NCBI RefSeq assembly: GCF_021917145.1
Contig: NC_061075.1
Coordinates: 424,215 to 488,214, forward strand
Source of the DNA: Hypomesus transpacificus
Taxonomy: Eukaryota; Chordata; Actinopteri; Osmeriformes; Osmeridae
Length of the DNA stretch: 64,000 nucleotides
Direction of reading: 5' to 3'
Positions 18,073-31,100 of this stretch are shown one piece after another. The translations under genes were made by a program, and so were the position numbers. The first letter of the stretch is position 1; every line of letters begins with the position of its first letter. Under the pieces are notes generated by a model. The model did no database searches, had not been told where the DNA came from, and worked only from the letters and a program-made list of their open reading frames with translations.

Positions 18073-19371
18073 GCAAGGTCACAGTGCAGGGCATCTGCAC
18101 TTCCATGAATACAATTACAAGAAAGCATTTATCTAACACTTTTTTGAGAGTTTTTATAAACTAAAGTGCATACAAAGGTGCACTTTGCACAATGGATGTG
18201 AGTGAATCAATTATTGAAACGTAAATATTTTGAAATGAATGACATTCCTCTGTGAAGGATGTTGAGATGTGTGTGCTTCCTGACGCCTGCTCAGGAGGAC
18301 ATGGTAGTCATGACGGGTGCAAACAGCCAGGCTGCTACCTGACTGATGTGGGCGGAGGGGTGGTGGTACAGAGCGCTCGTTACCTGCATCCTCACGGCCT
18401 CTGAGTCACCCAGGACGGGTCACTGAGGACTTTAGACAGAAGGAAACATGTTGATCTGATCTACTGTAATAAAACCTAGTGGCATTTCCCTTTTGTTTTA
18501 CTGTCATTCATGTGTTAAAGAGCGATTTGTCTTAATCCCAGGTGAGTTGTAATCTCCCGGATTATACCTAGTGACCATTCCCTTTGCCCTTAAAAGATCA
18601 AGATGAATTTTTTAAAAAGCTGTTAATGTATATCGCTGGCTGTAATCCGCAGGGCCTGGCCGCGGCCGGCTCCCGTTACTCTGGTTTCCGTGGCGGCTCA
18701 CGTCTGGTCAGCGGTGCGTGTGCCAGCGTGCGCTCAGCACAAAGAGGGCGGCGGGCTGCGAAGAGCACGGCTTTGTGTCTCTACCCGTCTGTCATTACCT
18801 TTCTGACTCACTGGCTCTGACCCTCCGCCCAGCACCCCGGCCCCCCAGCTGCCAGCTGTTCGCCACCACGGTGTCGCTTACCTGCCGGAGAGGAGGTGTA
18901 TATGTGTGAGAGTGTGTATGAGACCATGTGTATGAGACCATGTGTATGAGAGAGTGTGTGTATGAGACCATGTGTATGAGAGAGTGTGTGTATGAGACCA
19001 TGTGTATGAGAGAGTGTGTGTATGAGACCATGTGTATGAGAGAGTGCTGCCTGGGACAGGATCCTCCAGTTGTCCTTTGAGCAGCACAGTGAGCAGCACA
19101 GTGAGCAACACAGTGAGCAGCACAGTGAGAGCAGCACAGTGAGCAGCACAGTGAGCAGCACAGTGAGAGCAGCACAGTGAGCAGCACAGTGAGAGCAGCA
19201 CAGGAGGAGCACAGTGAGCAGCACAGTGAGCAGCACAGTGAGAGCAGCACAGTGAGGAGCACAGTGAGCAGCACAGGAGGAGCACAATGAGAGGAGCACG
19301 GTTAGCAGCACAGGAGGAGCACAGTGAGAGCAGCACAGTGAGCAGCACAGTGAGGATTTACATCTAGTCAT
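18073..19371 (+). other. scly-espnl intergenic region
   Basis: No exon recognised. Unique sequence runs to about 18890. A 30-bp repeat (tatgagaccatgtgtatgag core, about 4 copies) follows at 18910-19045, then a 12-bp gagcagcacagt array at 19078-19350. The espnl promoter should lie here or upstream, but no core element was recognised. Confidence 0.6.
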
Positions 19372-19550
19372 TTAGCAGACGCTCTTATCCAGAGCGACTT
19401 ACAGTAAGTACAGGGACATTCCCCCCGAGGCAAGTAGGGTGAAGTGCCTTGCCCAAGGACACAGCGTCATTTGACACGGCCGGGAATCGAACTCGCAACC
19501 TTCAGATTACTAGCCCGATTCCCTAACCGCTCAGCCACCTGTCTCCTGAC
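19372..19550 (-). mobile_element. tRNA-derived SINE, antisense, abutting espnl start codon
   Basis: On the minus strand the head near 19545 reads gtggctgagcggttaggg, matching a tRNA A box (TGGCTGAGCGG), followed by a B-box-like ggttgcgagttcgattccc. The central part contains ccttgggcaaggcacttcac, seen in many fish SINEs, and the tail reads gctctggataagagcgtctg then ctaaatgactagatgt. A second copy lies at 50964-51160. The espnl ATG is only about 6 bp beyond the head. Confidence 0.8.
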
Positions 19551-19555
19551 TGAGG

Positions 19556-22500
19556 ATGGTGCTCCACCAGGCCCTGCAAGCAGCTGCCTGTGGGGACCTG
19601 TCTGTGCTGCGGGGGCTTGCTACCTCCGGGGGCGTCTCCCCGGACATCACCGACCTCCAGGGGGCGGGGCCTCTGCACCACGCAGCGCGCTGTGGACGTC
19701 TGGAGGTGCTGCGCCTCCTGGTGGAGGAGCTGGGGATGCGGCCGGACCCCCGAGCCCGGAACAGGGCCACCCCTGCCCATGATGCCGCCACCACGGGACA
19801 CGCCCGAGAGCTGGAGTGGCTGGTGCAGCAGGGAGGCTGCAGCCTGGAGGTCAGTCTGGGGGGAGGGAGGGAGGCTGGAGGTCAGTCTGGGGGGGGGAAG
19901 GAGGCTGGAGGTCAGTCTGGGGGAGGGAGAGAGGCTGGAGGTCAGTCTGGGGGGAGGGAGGCTGGAGGTCAGTCTGGGGGAGGGAGAGAGGCTGGAGGTC
20001 AGTCTGGGCGGAGGGAGGCTGGAGTTCAGTCTGGGGGAGGGAGGGAGGCTGGAGGTCAGTGTGGGGGGAGGGAGGCTGGAGGTCAGTCTGGGCGGGGGGG
20101 AAGGAGGTCAGTCTGGGGGGAGGGAGGGAGGCTGGAGGTCAGTCTGGGTGGAGGGAGGGAGGCTGGAGGTCAGTCTGGGGGGAGGGAGGGAGGCTGGAGG
20201 TCAGTCTGGGGGGTGGAAGGAGGCTGGAGGTCAGTGTGGGGGGAGGGAGGCTGGAGGTCAGTCTGGGGGAGGGAGGGAGGCTGGAGGTCAGTCTGGGGGG
20301 GGGGGAAGGAGGTCAGTCTGGGGGAGGGAGGGAGGCTGGAGGTCAGTCTGGGGGAGGGAGGGAGGCTGGAGGTCAGTGTGGGGGGAGAGAGGGAGGCTGG
20401 AGGTCAGTGTGGGGGAGGGAGGGAGGCTGGAGGTCAGTCTGGGGGGAGGGAGGGAGGCTGGAGGTCAGTCTGGGGGAGGGAGGGAGGCTGGAGGTCAGTG
20501 TGGGGGGAGGGAGGGAGGCTGGAGGTCAGTCTGGGGGAGGGAGGGAGGCTGGAGGTCAGTGTGGGGGGAGGGAGGGAGGCTGGAGGTCAGTCTGGGGGGA
20601 GGGAGGGAGGCTGGAGGTCAGTGTGGGGGGAGGGAGGGAGGCTGGAGGTCAGTCTGGGGGGAGGGAGGGAGGCTGGAGGTCAGTGTGGGGGGAGGGAGGG
20701 AGGCTGGAGGTCAGTCTGGGGGGAGGGAGGGAGGCTGGAGGTCAGTGTGGGGGGAGGGAGGGAGGCTGGAGGTCAGTCTGGGGGGAGGGAGGGAGGCTGG
20801 ATGTCAGTGTGGGGGGAGGGAGGGAGGCTGGAGGTCAGTCTGGGGTAGGGAGGGAGGCTGGAGGTCAGTCTGGGCAGGGGGGAAGGAGGTCAGTCTGGGG
20901 GGAGGGAGGCTGGAGGTCAGTCTGGGTGGAGGGAGGGAAGCTGGAGGTCAGTCTGGGGGATGGAAGGAGGCTGGAGGTCAGTGTGGGGGGAGGGAGGCTG
21001 GAGGTCAGTCTAGGGGAGGGAGGGAGGCTGGAGGTCAGTCTGGGGGGGGGGAAGGAGGTCAGTCTGGGGGGGGGAGGGAGGCTGGAGGTCAGTCTGGGGG
21101 AGGGAGGGAGGCTGGAGGTCAGTGTGGGGGGAGAGAGGGAGGCTGGAGGTCAGTGTGGGGGAGGGAGGGAGGCTGGAGGTCAGTCTGGGGGGAGGGAGGC
21201 TGGAGGTCAGTCTGGGGGAGGGAGGCTGGAGGTCAGTGTGGGGGGAGGGAGGGAGGCTGGAGGTCAGTCTGGGGGAGGGAGGGAGGCTGGAGGTCAGTGT
21301 GGGGGGAGGGAGGGAGGCTGGAGGTCAGTCTGGGGGGAGGGAAGGAGGCTGGAGGTCAGTGTGGGGGGAGGGAGGGAGGCTGGAGGTCAGTCTGGGGGGA
21401 GGGAGGCTGGAGGTCAGTGTGGGGGGAGGGAGGGAGGCTGGAGGTCAGTCTGGGGGGAGGGAGGGAGGCTGGAGGTCAGTGTGGGGGGAGGGAGGGAGGC
21501 TGGAGGTCAGTCTGGGGGGAGGGAGGGAGGCTGGAGGTCAGTGTGGGGGGAGGGAGGGAGGCTGGAGGTCAGTCTGGGGGGAGGGAGGGAGGCTGGATGT
21601 CAGTGTGGGGGGAGGGAGGGAGGCTGGAGGTCAGTCTGGGGGGGGGAAGGAGGCTGGAGGTCAGTCTGGGGGGGGGGGGAAGGAGGTCAGTCTGGGGGAG
21701 GGAGGGAAGCTGGAGGTCAGTCTGGGGGGAGGGAGGGAGGCTGGAGGTCAGTGTGGGGGGAGGGAGGGAGGCTGGAGGTCAGTCTGGGGGGAGGGAGGGA
21801 GGCTGGAGGTCAGTGTGGGGGGAGGGAGGGAGGCTGGAGGTCAGTCTGGGGGGAGGGAGGGAGGCTGGAGGTCAGTGTGGGGGGAGGGAGGGAGGCTGGA
21901 GGTCAGTCTGGGGGGAGGGAGGGAGGCTGGAGGTCAGTGTGGGGGGAGGGAGGGAGGCTGGAGGTCAGTCTGGGGGGAGGGAGGGAGGCTGGAGGTCAGT
22001 GTGGGGGGAGGGAGGGAGGCTGGAGGTCAGTCTGGGGGGGAGGGAGGGAGGCTGGATGTCAGTGTGGGGGGAGGGAGGGAGGCTGGAGGTCAGTCTGGGG
22101 GGGGGAAGGAGGCTGGAGGTCAGTCTGGGGGGGGGGGAAGGAGGTCAGTCTGGGGGAGGGAGGGAGGCTGGAGGTCAGTCTGGGGGGAGGGAGGGAGGCT
22201 GGAGGTCAGTGTGGGGGGAGGGAGGGAGGCTGGAGGTCAGTCTGGGGGGAGGGAGGGAGGCTGGAGGTCAGTGTGGGGGGAGGGAGGGAGGCTGGAGGTC
22301 AGTCTGGGGGGAGGGAGGGAGGCTGGAGGTCAGTGTGGGGGGAGGGAGGCTGGAGGTCAGTCTGGGGGGAGGGAGGCTGGAGGTCAGTGTGGGGGGAGGG
22401 AGGGAGGCTGGAGGTCAGTCTGGGGGGAGGGAGGGAGGCTGGATGTCAGTGTGGGGGGAGGGAGGGAGGCTGGAGGTCAGTCTGGGGGGGGGAAGGAGGC

Positions 22501-25500
22501 TGGAGGTCAGTCTGGGGGGGGGGAAGGAGGTCAGTCTGGGGGAGGGAGGGAGGCTGGAGGTCAGTCTGGGGGAGGGAGGGAGGCTGGAGGTCAGTGTGGG
22601 GGGAGGGAGGGAGGCTGGAGGTCAGTCTGGGGGGAGGGAGGGAGGCTGCAGCCTGGAGGTCAGTCTGGGGGAGGGGGGGGGGGGTTGGTCTGGAGGTGAA
22701 ATGTATCTGTCATGGTTCCTCTGTGTTCTCCAGACTGTCATGGTTCCTCTGTGTTCTCCAGACTGTCATGGTTCCTGTGTTTCAGGACCGAGATGTGGCA
22801 GGTAACACAGCTCTGCACCTGGCGGCACGATTCGGCCGGACGGAAGTCGTTCATTGGCTGCTGTCTGCCGGGGGCGTGGCCGAGGCGGAGACGTTGTGCG
22901 GGGCTGTCCCTGCCCACTACGCTGCTGCCATGGGCAACCTGACCTGTCTGAAACTACTGCTGCACCAGGCCCCTGGGTAACAGCCGCCCCTCCCTATCTC
23001 TCTCTCTCTCTCTCCCTTTCGCTCTCGCTCTCTCTCGCTCCCTCTCTCTCTCTCCCTTTCTCTCTCTCTCTTTCTCTCTCTCTCCTTTTCTTTCATGAAT
23101 GTAGAACATATAGCAGAGATCATCCATAACTAGTGTCTGGTGAAGACGTCATATTCAAGATGGTAAAAGAAGCCACAGTTGATAATAATCCAGACACCTT
23201 TAGATCTGTTTGTTTTGAGGACTAGAGTGTCTCTCCAGGATTAGGGGCATGTTTACTCCTTGCATGACTCCTGTGACCCACAGAGAAAGCCTGGGGATAT
23301 CCTGTGACTCTAACCTGGGGATATCCTGTGACTCTAACCTGGTCCTGGGTGACGTGACATATGATCCTCAGAGCATGGGGAACTCACACACACACACACA
23401 CACAGATCCACACACACTCAAGCTTCAGCCATCCGTGCCCCACTGAAACAGCAGAGATCTCTCCACCCAGCGTGTGTGTGAGGGCACCGTGACAGTGCCA
23501 CTAGACCTGGGTCTAATTAAAGAGAAGAGGATCTGGAGAGAATAGGGCAGGGCAGCATGACCCACATATCGAACTACCCCGGGGGTTTTACTGCTAATCA
23601 GAATGGGAAACACTGGAGACCGATCTGGGTTAGGCCAGAATTCAAGACTTTCAAAGTGTAACTAAACTCTTTTTTTAGTTACACCCCATTGATTTCAACT
23701 CATCACTTGATTTTGACTAATATTTGCTTGTGTAGTGTTTTTATTTTGTGTTTTTTAAGTTTCTGCCTTTTCCAGATACTCTGGCATGTTCATGTAACAC
23801 TTTCAGAGTTTGAAGAACCACCAAAATAAGTATTAATGAAGAATCCACCTTTTCACCAGAAAGCCCTTTACTCTCCCCCCTCCCCTCCTCTCCCCTCCCC
23901 CCTCCTCTCCCCTCCCCTCCCCTCCTCTCCCCCCTCCTCTCCCCTCCCCCCTCCCCTCCTCTCCCCTCCCCCCTCCTCTCCCCTCTCCCCTCCCCTCCTC
24001 TACCCCCCCTCTCCCCTCCCCCCTCCCCTCCCCTCCCCTCCTCTCCCCTCTCCCCTCCCCCCTCCCCTCCCCTCCTCTCCCCTCTCCCCCCTCCCCTCCC
24101 CTCCCCTCCCCTCCCCTCCTCTCCCCTCTCCCCTCTCCCCTCTCCCCTCTCCCCTCCCCTCCTCTCCCCCCTCCCCTCCCCTCCCCTCCCCTCCCCTCCC
24201 CTCCTCTCCTCTCCTCTCCCCTCTCCCCTCCCCTCCCCTCCCTCCTCTCCTCTCTCCCCTCCCCTCCCCTCCCCCCTCCCCTCCCCTCCTCTCCCCCCTC
24301 CTCTCCCCCCTCCTCCTGTAACAGAGACCGTCAGGCCTGGATGGCTCTCCGCTCATGTCAGGTTCTCACACAGTCAGCCCCTCTGGGTTACCGGAAGGAA
24401 GGAGGTGTATTTGCGTGACACGGACAGGGTCACAGCATCACATGTGACCATCAGCAGTGCCTGAATAATGCAGGCTGGCACTATGTCTGTCCCATGTCCG
24501 TGACACAGAGTGGGCACACCAGAGCTCAACATGTACAGAAGAGAGTTGATGCTGACCTTTCGACCTCTGTGTTGCATAACAGTTGCTAAGAATTTAAACG
24601 TGAAACTCCCTCCCCAGTAGTCACCCTTTCCCCCCCACCTGACAGGTGTGTGGAACGCCAGACAGCCCTGGGAGCCACGCCCCTCTACCTGGCGTGTCAG
24701 GAGGGTCGTCTGCACGTGGTGGAGTACCTGGTGAGGGACTGTGGAGCGGATGTGCAGCGCAGGGCCAGGGACGGTATGACAGGCCTGCATGCCGCTGCAC
24801 ACATGGGCCACCTCGCTGTGGTGGTCTGGCTGGTGAGTGGCCCTCCCCCTGGACTGCACCCTAGTCTCCCCACTGGTCTCCCCATGGTCTCTGTGTGTGT
24901 GTGCTCAGTCTGATCCCCATGTCCTCTCCCTGGTAGGCCAACTGTGCTCAGTCTGATCCCCATGTCCTCTCTCTGGTAGGCCAACTGTGCTCAGTCTGAT
25001 CCCCATGTCCTCTCTCTGGTAGGCCAACTGTGCTCAGTCTGATCCCCATGTCCTCTCTCTGGTAGGCCAACTGTGCTCAGTCTGATCCCCATGTCCTCTC
25101 TCTGGTAGGCCAACTGTGCTCAGTCTGATCCCCATGTCCTCTCTCTGGTAGGCCAACTGTGCTCAGTCTGATCCCCATGTCCTCTCCCTGGTAGGCCAAC
25201 TGTGCTCAGTCTGATCCCCATGTCCTCTCTCTGGTAGGCCAACTGTGCTCAGTCTGATCCCCATGTCCTCTCCCTGGTAGGCCAACTGTGCTCAGTCTGA
25301 TCCCCATGTCCTCTCTCTGGTAGGCCAACTGTGCTCAGTCTGATCCCCATGTCCTCTGCCTGGTAGGCCAACTGTGCTCAGTCTGATCCCCATGTCCTCT
25401 CTCTGGTAGGCCAACTGTGCTCAGTCTGATCCCCATGTCCTCTCCTGGTAGGCCATGTGCCTCTCTCTGGTAGGCCAACTGTGCTCAGTCTGATCCCCAT

Positions 25501-28134
25501 GTCCTCTCTCTGGTAGGCCAACTGTGCTCAGTCTGATCCCCATGTCCTCTCTCTGGTAGGCCAACTGTGCTCAGTCTGATCCCCATGTCCTCTCTCTGGT
25601 AGGCCAACTGTGCTCAGTCTGATCCCCATGTCCTCTCTCTGGTAGGCCAACTGTGCTCAGTCTGATCCCCATGTCCTCTCTCTGGTAGGCCAACTGTGCT
25701 CAGTCTGATCCCCATGTCCTCTCTCTGGTAGGCCTCTCTCTGGTAGGCCAACTGTGCTCAGTCTGATCCCCATGTCCTCTCTCTGGTAGGCCAACTGTGC
25801 TCAGTCTGATCCCCATGTCCTCTCTCTGGTAGGCCAACTGTGCTCAGTCTGATCCCCATGTCCTCTCTCTGGTAGGCCAACTGTGCTCAGTCTGATCCCC
25901 ATGTCCTCTCTCTGGTAGACCAACTGTGCTCAGTCTGATCCCCATGTCCTCTCTCTGGTAGGCCAACTGTGCTCAGTCTGATCCCCATGTCCTCTCCCTT
26001 GTAGGCCAACTGTGCTCAGTCTGATCCCCATGTCCTCTCTCTGGTAGGCCAACTGTGCTCAGTCTGATCCCCATGTCCTCTCTCTGGTAGGCCAACTGTG
26101 CTCAGTCTGATCCCCATGTCCTCTCCCTGGTAGGCCAACTGTGCTCAGTCTGATCCCCATGTCCTCTCTCTGGTAGGCCAACTGTGCTCAGTCTGATCCC
26201 CATGTCCTCTCTCTGGTAGGCCAACTGTGCTCAGTCTGATCCCCATGTCCTCTCTCTGGTAGGCCAACTGTGCTCAGTCTGATCCCCATGTCCTCTCTCT
26301 GGTAGGCCAACTGTGCTCAGTCTGATCCCCATGTCCTCTCTCTGGTAGGCCAACTGTGCTCAGTATGATACCCATGTCCTCTCTCTGGTAGGCCAACTAT
26401 GCTCAGTCTGATCCCCATGTCGTCTCTCTGGTAGGCCAACTGTGCTCAGTCTGATCCCCATGTCCTCTCTCTGGTAGGCCAACTGTGCTCAGTCTGATCC
26501 CCATGTCCTCTCCCTGGTAGGCCAACTGTGCTCAGTCTGATCCCCATGTCCTCTCCCTGGTAGGCCAACTGTGCTCAGTCTGATCCCCATGTCCTCTCTC
26601 TGGTAGGCCAACTGTGCTCAGTCTGATCCCCATGTCCTCTCCCTGGTAGGCCAACTGTGCTCAGTCTGATCCCCATGTCCTCTCCCTGGTAGGCCAACTG
26701 TGCTCAGTCTGATCCCCATGTCCTCTCCCTGGTAGGCCAACTGTGCTCAGTCTGATCCCCATGTCCTCTCTCTGGTAGGCCAACTGTGCTCAGTCTGATC
26801 CCCATGTCCTCTCTCTGGTAGGCCAACTGTGCTCAGTCTGATCCCCATGTCCTCTCTCTGGTAGGCCAACTGTGCTCAGTCTGATCCCCATGTCCTCTCT
26901 CTGGTAGGCCAACTGTGCTCAGTCTGATCCCCATGTCCTCTCTCTGGTAGGCCAACTGTGCTCAGTCTGATCCCCATGTCCTCTCTCTGGTAGGCCAACT
27001 GTGCTCAGTCTGATCCCCATGTCCTCTCCCTGGTAGGCCAACTGTGCTCAGTCTGATCCCCATGTCCTCTCTCTGGTAGGCCAACTGTGCTCAGTCTGAT
27101 CCCCATGTCCTCTCCCTGGTAGGCCAACTGTGCTCAGTCTGATCCCCATGTCCTCTCTCTGGTAGGCCAACTGTGCTCAGTCTGATCCCCATGTCCTCTC
27201 CCTGGTAGGCCAACTGTGCTCAGTCTGATCCCCATGTCCTCTCTCTGGTAGGCCAACTGTGCTCAGTCTGATCCCCATGTCCTCTCTCTGGTAGGCCAAC
27301 TGTGCTCAGTCTGATCCCCATGTCCTCTCCCTGGTAGGCCAACTGTGCTCAGTCTGATCCCCATGTCCTCTCTCTGGTAGGCCAACTGTGCTCAGTCTGA
27401 TCCCCATGTCCTCTCTCTGGTAGGCCAACTGTGCTCAGTCTGATTCCCATGTCCTCTCTCTGGTAGGCCAACTGTGCTCAGTCTGATCCCCATGTCCTCT
27501 CCCTGGTAGGCCAACTGTGCTCAGTCTGATCCCCATGTCCTCTCTCTGGTAGGCCAACTGTGCTCAGTCTGATCCCCATGTCCTCTCCCTGGTAGGCCAA
27601 CTTCACAGAGCTGAGTGTCTCCAGCCAGGACCAGGAGGGCACCACCGCAGTGCACTTTGCCGCCTGCGGGGGTCACCACCGCGTGCTGGAGAGGCTGCTC
27701 CGCATGGGGGCCGTCCTCTCCAGGGACCGCTGGGGAGGAACACCCCTGCACGACGCTGCCGAACACGGGGAACTGGAGGTACGCCGTGTCACCTGTCATC
27801 CAGCAGAACTCTCCTTGTTCCTGTAGAACTACAGTCCTGTAGTCCACTTCTGTAAAACCCTACAAGACGGTAGCTCTCGAGGAACAGGGTTGGAATTCCC
27901 TACAATATAGTATGTTATGTACATACTGTAAATATAATATAAGAAATAATTGTGAATGTAAACTTATTTTAATGTTGTTTGGCTCTGTTTCCCCCTCCCC
28001 AGTGCTGCAGGATCTTGTTAGCCAATCAGGTGGAGGCGTCTGTGCAGGACATCGATGGCTTCACTGCAGCTGACCTGGCCGAGTACAACGGGCACTACGA
28101 CTGTGCCAGTGTCCTGCGCATGGCCGAGAGATGT
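19556..28134 (+). CDS. espnl: espnl ankyrin-repeat exons 1-5
   Basis: Exons 19556-19849, 22786-22976, 24646-24832, 27596-27778 and 28003-28134 encode residues 1-329 as about nine ankyrin repeats of about 33 residues. Landmarks are [60 protein letters not shown] and [19 protein letters not shown]. In the espin family this region binds the tail of class III myosins. Three of the four introns in this block contain amplified splice-site sequence. Confidence 0.92.
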
Positions 28135-31100
28135 GTGAGCTCCCTCCACCCTGCTAGCTACACCCTGCTAGCTACACCCTGCTAGCTACACCCTGTTAGC
28201 TACACCGTGCTAGCTACACCCTGCTAGCTACACCCTGCTAGCTACACCCTGCTAGCTACACCATGCTAGCTACACCCTGCTAGCTACACCCTGTTAGTTA
28301 CACCTTGCTAGCTACACCCTGTTAGTTACACCCTGCTAGCTACACCATGCTAGCTACACCCTGTTAGTTACACCCTGCTAGCTACAGCCTGTTAGTTACA
28401 CCCTGCTAGCTACACCTGCTAGCTACACCATGCTAGCTACACCATGCTAGCTACACCATGCTAGCTAGCCTTGGTACCGAGTCCCTAGACATCCTGTCAC
28501 CCTGCTAGCTACCCTAGCCCTGGTACCAAGAGAGGGAGGAAGAGAGAGAGAGGGAAGGAGAGAGAGAAGTTTCTCTGACCGGTTTTCCTTTCAACTTCAC
28601 CTGTCAGTCTGAGAGAGACGTGAGTGAGGGAGGCTGAGGGTGGGAGGCCAGGTGCTCAGGGAGGCTGAGGGTGGGAGGCTGTGGGTGGGAGGCTGTGGGT
28701 GGGAGGCTGAGGGTAGGAGGCTGTGGGGGGGAGGCCAGGTGCTGCTAAGCCTGTGTCCTGGAGATGACGGACCGGTTCAGTTGCAGATGAGAACACTCTG
28801 AGACTCTTTTGTATTGTGTTGGTAAGCAAGACGCTCCTTAATCTGGATTGTTAATATTGCAGGGCTGACACCTTTTGCACCTAGCCTCGTCCTGAAAGCA
28901 CAGACGATCTTAATCACAAGACGCAGACCTGAGAGACACATCTCTGTTCTTGGAAACATCGAATGTTGGTTCATTGATTTGCAACAGAATCTTTTTTCCC
29001 TATTTTCCATGTTATTATACAGCCAGATGAAAAACAGATGAACCGATTCTCTCATGGGAAAAGCGGAACAAGCAAAAAAAAAGAAAAGAGAAAATCTTTC
29101 TCAGACCGATCTGTCAACAAACTGACCCTCATTAACCTGTTAGCCACATGCTAGGAATATCCCTTTGGACTTACACAGAGAGACAGGCGAGAGGACAGGA
29201 GAGGAGGGGAAAGAAGAGGTGAGGAGGGGAGAGAAGTGTTCATATCTTTTATTTGAGGATGAGTGGGAGTCTGCTAGGCTATACCTCGAGTAATCCTCCC
29301 TTGCTCCCTCATTATCACCCTCTCTATTTCTCCCTCTTTCCCTCCCTCCTCTACCTACCCCCTTCCCTCCCTCCCTCCTTAGTGGAGAGCTAATTAGCCG
29401 CGGGGTTGCTTGGCTGTGGGATGTGGCTGGATCTGCTGGGAGAGGAGGGCCTATCGGTTACCTCTCTGTAGTGGCTCAGGTGGAGGGCCTGGGGCCGGTG
29501 GGGTTACGAGATCTGCAGGCTTCGGTTTCAGCGTTTTCACCGTTCTGATGCCTGGAAGCGGGCAACTCTATCCCTCCACTCAGCCTGGGGAGCAGGATGT
29601 CACTGGCTTCAAACACTCGTTTGATTGTGTGTCATGTTATTTTCCAGAGCTTGGAAGTGACAAGTCTGTCACTCAAAGTGAGCACTCCAGTGTCTGTGTG
29701 TGGTAGAATCTACAGTATTATGTTACTCTGCAACTCAAAATTAGAGATGCAGTCTGTCAGGGTTTAGGCCCTCTCTGTCTGAGACGAGTCCAGGCTGCTG
29801 TCTAAGTTTTGTGTTTTAACACAATATATTTACTTCCTGTTTGTCACTTGACAGCGAAGGATTTCCTATCCCAAGTAACTTCCTGTTCTGCAGCACAGAG
29901 GTGAAAGTGTCATATTTTAATCAAATTTCTGGTGGTGTTCTGGCATGTTCGCAAGCTTCAATCGCACTTTGTAGCATTCGACCGCTTCTCCAGTGTCGGC
30001 ACGACAGCCTCATGTCCTTACTGTGACTCTAATGGATTGTTTGGGACTGCGTCCAGAGAGTTGCGTGCTTGGCTTCACATGTCTGGTTTGTTCCCAGAGA
30101 AGGTCGCCCTCCCTGTGCACGGCTCTCTCACTGCCTCTCTCAGTGCCTCTCTCAGTGCCTCTCTCAAACAGCTGCAATCAAATAAACAGCTGGCGACGCC
30201 GGGTTTATTTTACACTCATCTACAACTTCCCCTCTCCATTCACAACAAGCACTTGGAAATGACACAAGTTTCTGTAAGCAGGGCTGTTGTTTCCAGAAAA
30301 GCTTGGATCGTCCTTAAGCTGGCCTCCATGTACTGTACATAGCAGTAATGTGTATATATAATATATATATATATCATCTACTCACAGATCCTCTTCCAGT
30401 TGGGTTGTCATTGTCTCAGTTGTTGGTCAAAAAGACCAAGCTGTCTGTCAATAACAAAGCCTGTAAACAGGCCGTGAAGTCTACCAGCGGCTGGATGGGA
30501 GAGAGCTCAATCTTATGGGGGGGGGGGAGAACAACTCGGATATGAAGCTGATTGTGTCCACTAGAGGGCAGTAAGGACAGAGCCTGTCTCTTCTCAGCTC
30601 AGCCTGGCTACAGAACCGAGGGGCCCTGGCTGTTTCTGGTTAAACCCTCATCATCTCTCACATCACAGAGAGCTTCCAGCCCCAGAGATTCATCTTGGTA
30701 GAATCACACAGCCTTTGATGAAGCGGAGCTGAGTTTATCACTACTGGGGAGGCTCTGTCTCACTCTCTCCATCACTCACCTGTCTCACTCTCTCCATCAC
30801 TCACCTGTCTCACTATCTCCATCATTCACCTGTCTCACTGTCTCCATCACTCACCTGTCTCACTCTCTCCATCACTAACCCGTCTCACTCTCTCCATCTC
30901 TCTTCTGCCTCCAAATGTGTCAGGCGATCAAAAGGATAAATCCAGGGCTTGGGTGTTGGTCAGTGGTGGAGATTTGACAGTGCATCCAGAGGTCGCAGGT
31001 TTGAATCCCCATCTGTACTTCACTTTGGATAACATCTAACATCTTCTAAATGAATTATGATTTCTCTGTTTTCAGTCTCGGATATTGAATGTGATTTGTG

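Noticed and set aside
19590..22980. Overlapping open frames of 430 to 1071 codons, Gly/Arg/Glu/Ser-rich, as a novel repeat protein
   Set aside because: They are translations of the stop-free minisatellite in all three frames. The exon 1 to exon 2 junction of espnl explains the coding content, and the repeat shows no codon-level conservation.
24900..27595. CRISPR-like array (regular 43-bp repeats)
   Set aside because: The units are contiguous without unique spacers, lie in a vertebrate intron and match the adjacent splice acceptor.
28605..28619. 12-nt microexon tctgagagagac in espnl
   Set aside because: It has AG before and gtgagt after and is phase 0, but it is too short to support without RNA evidence.
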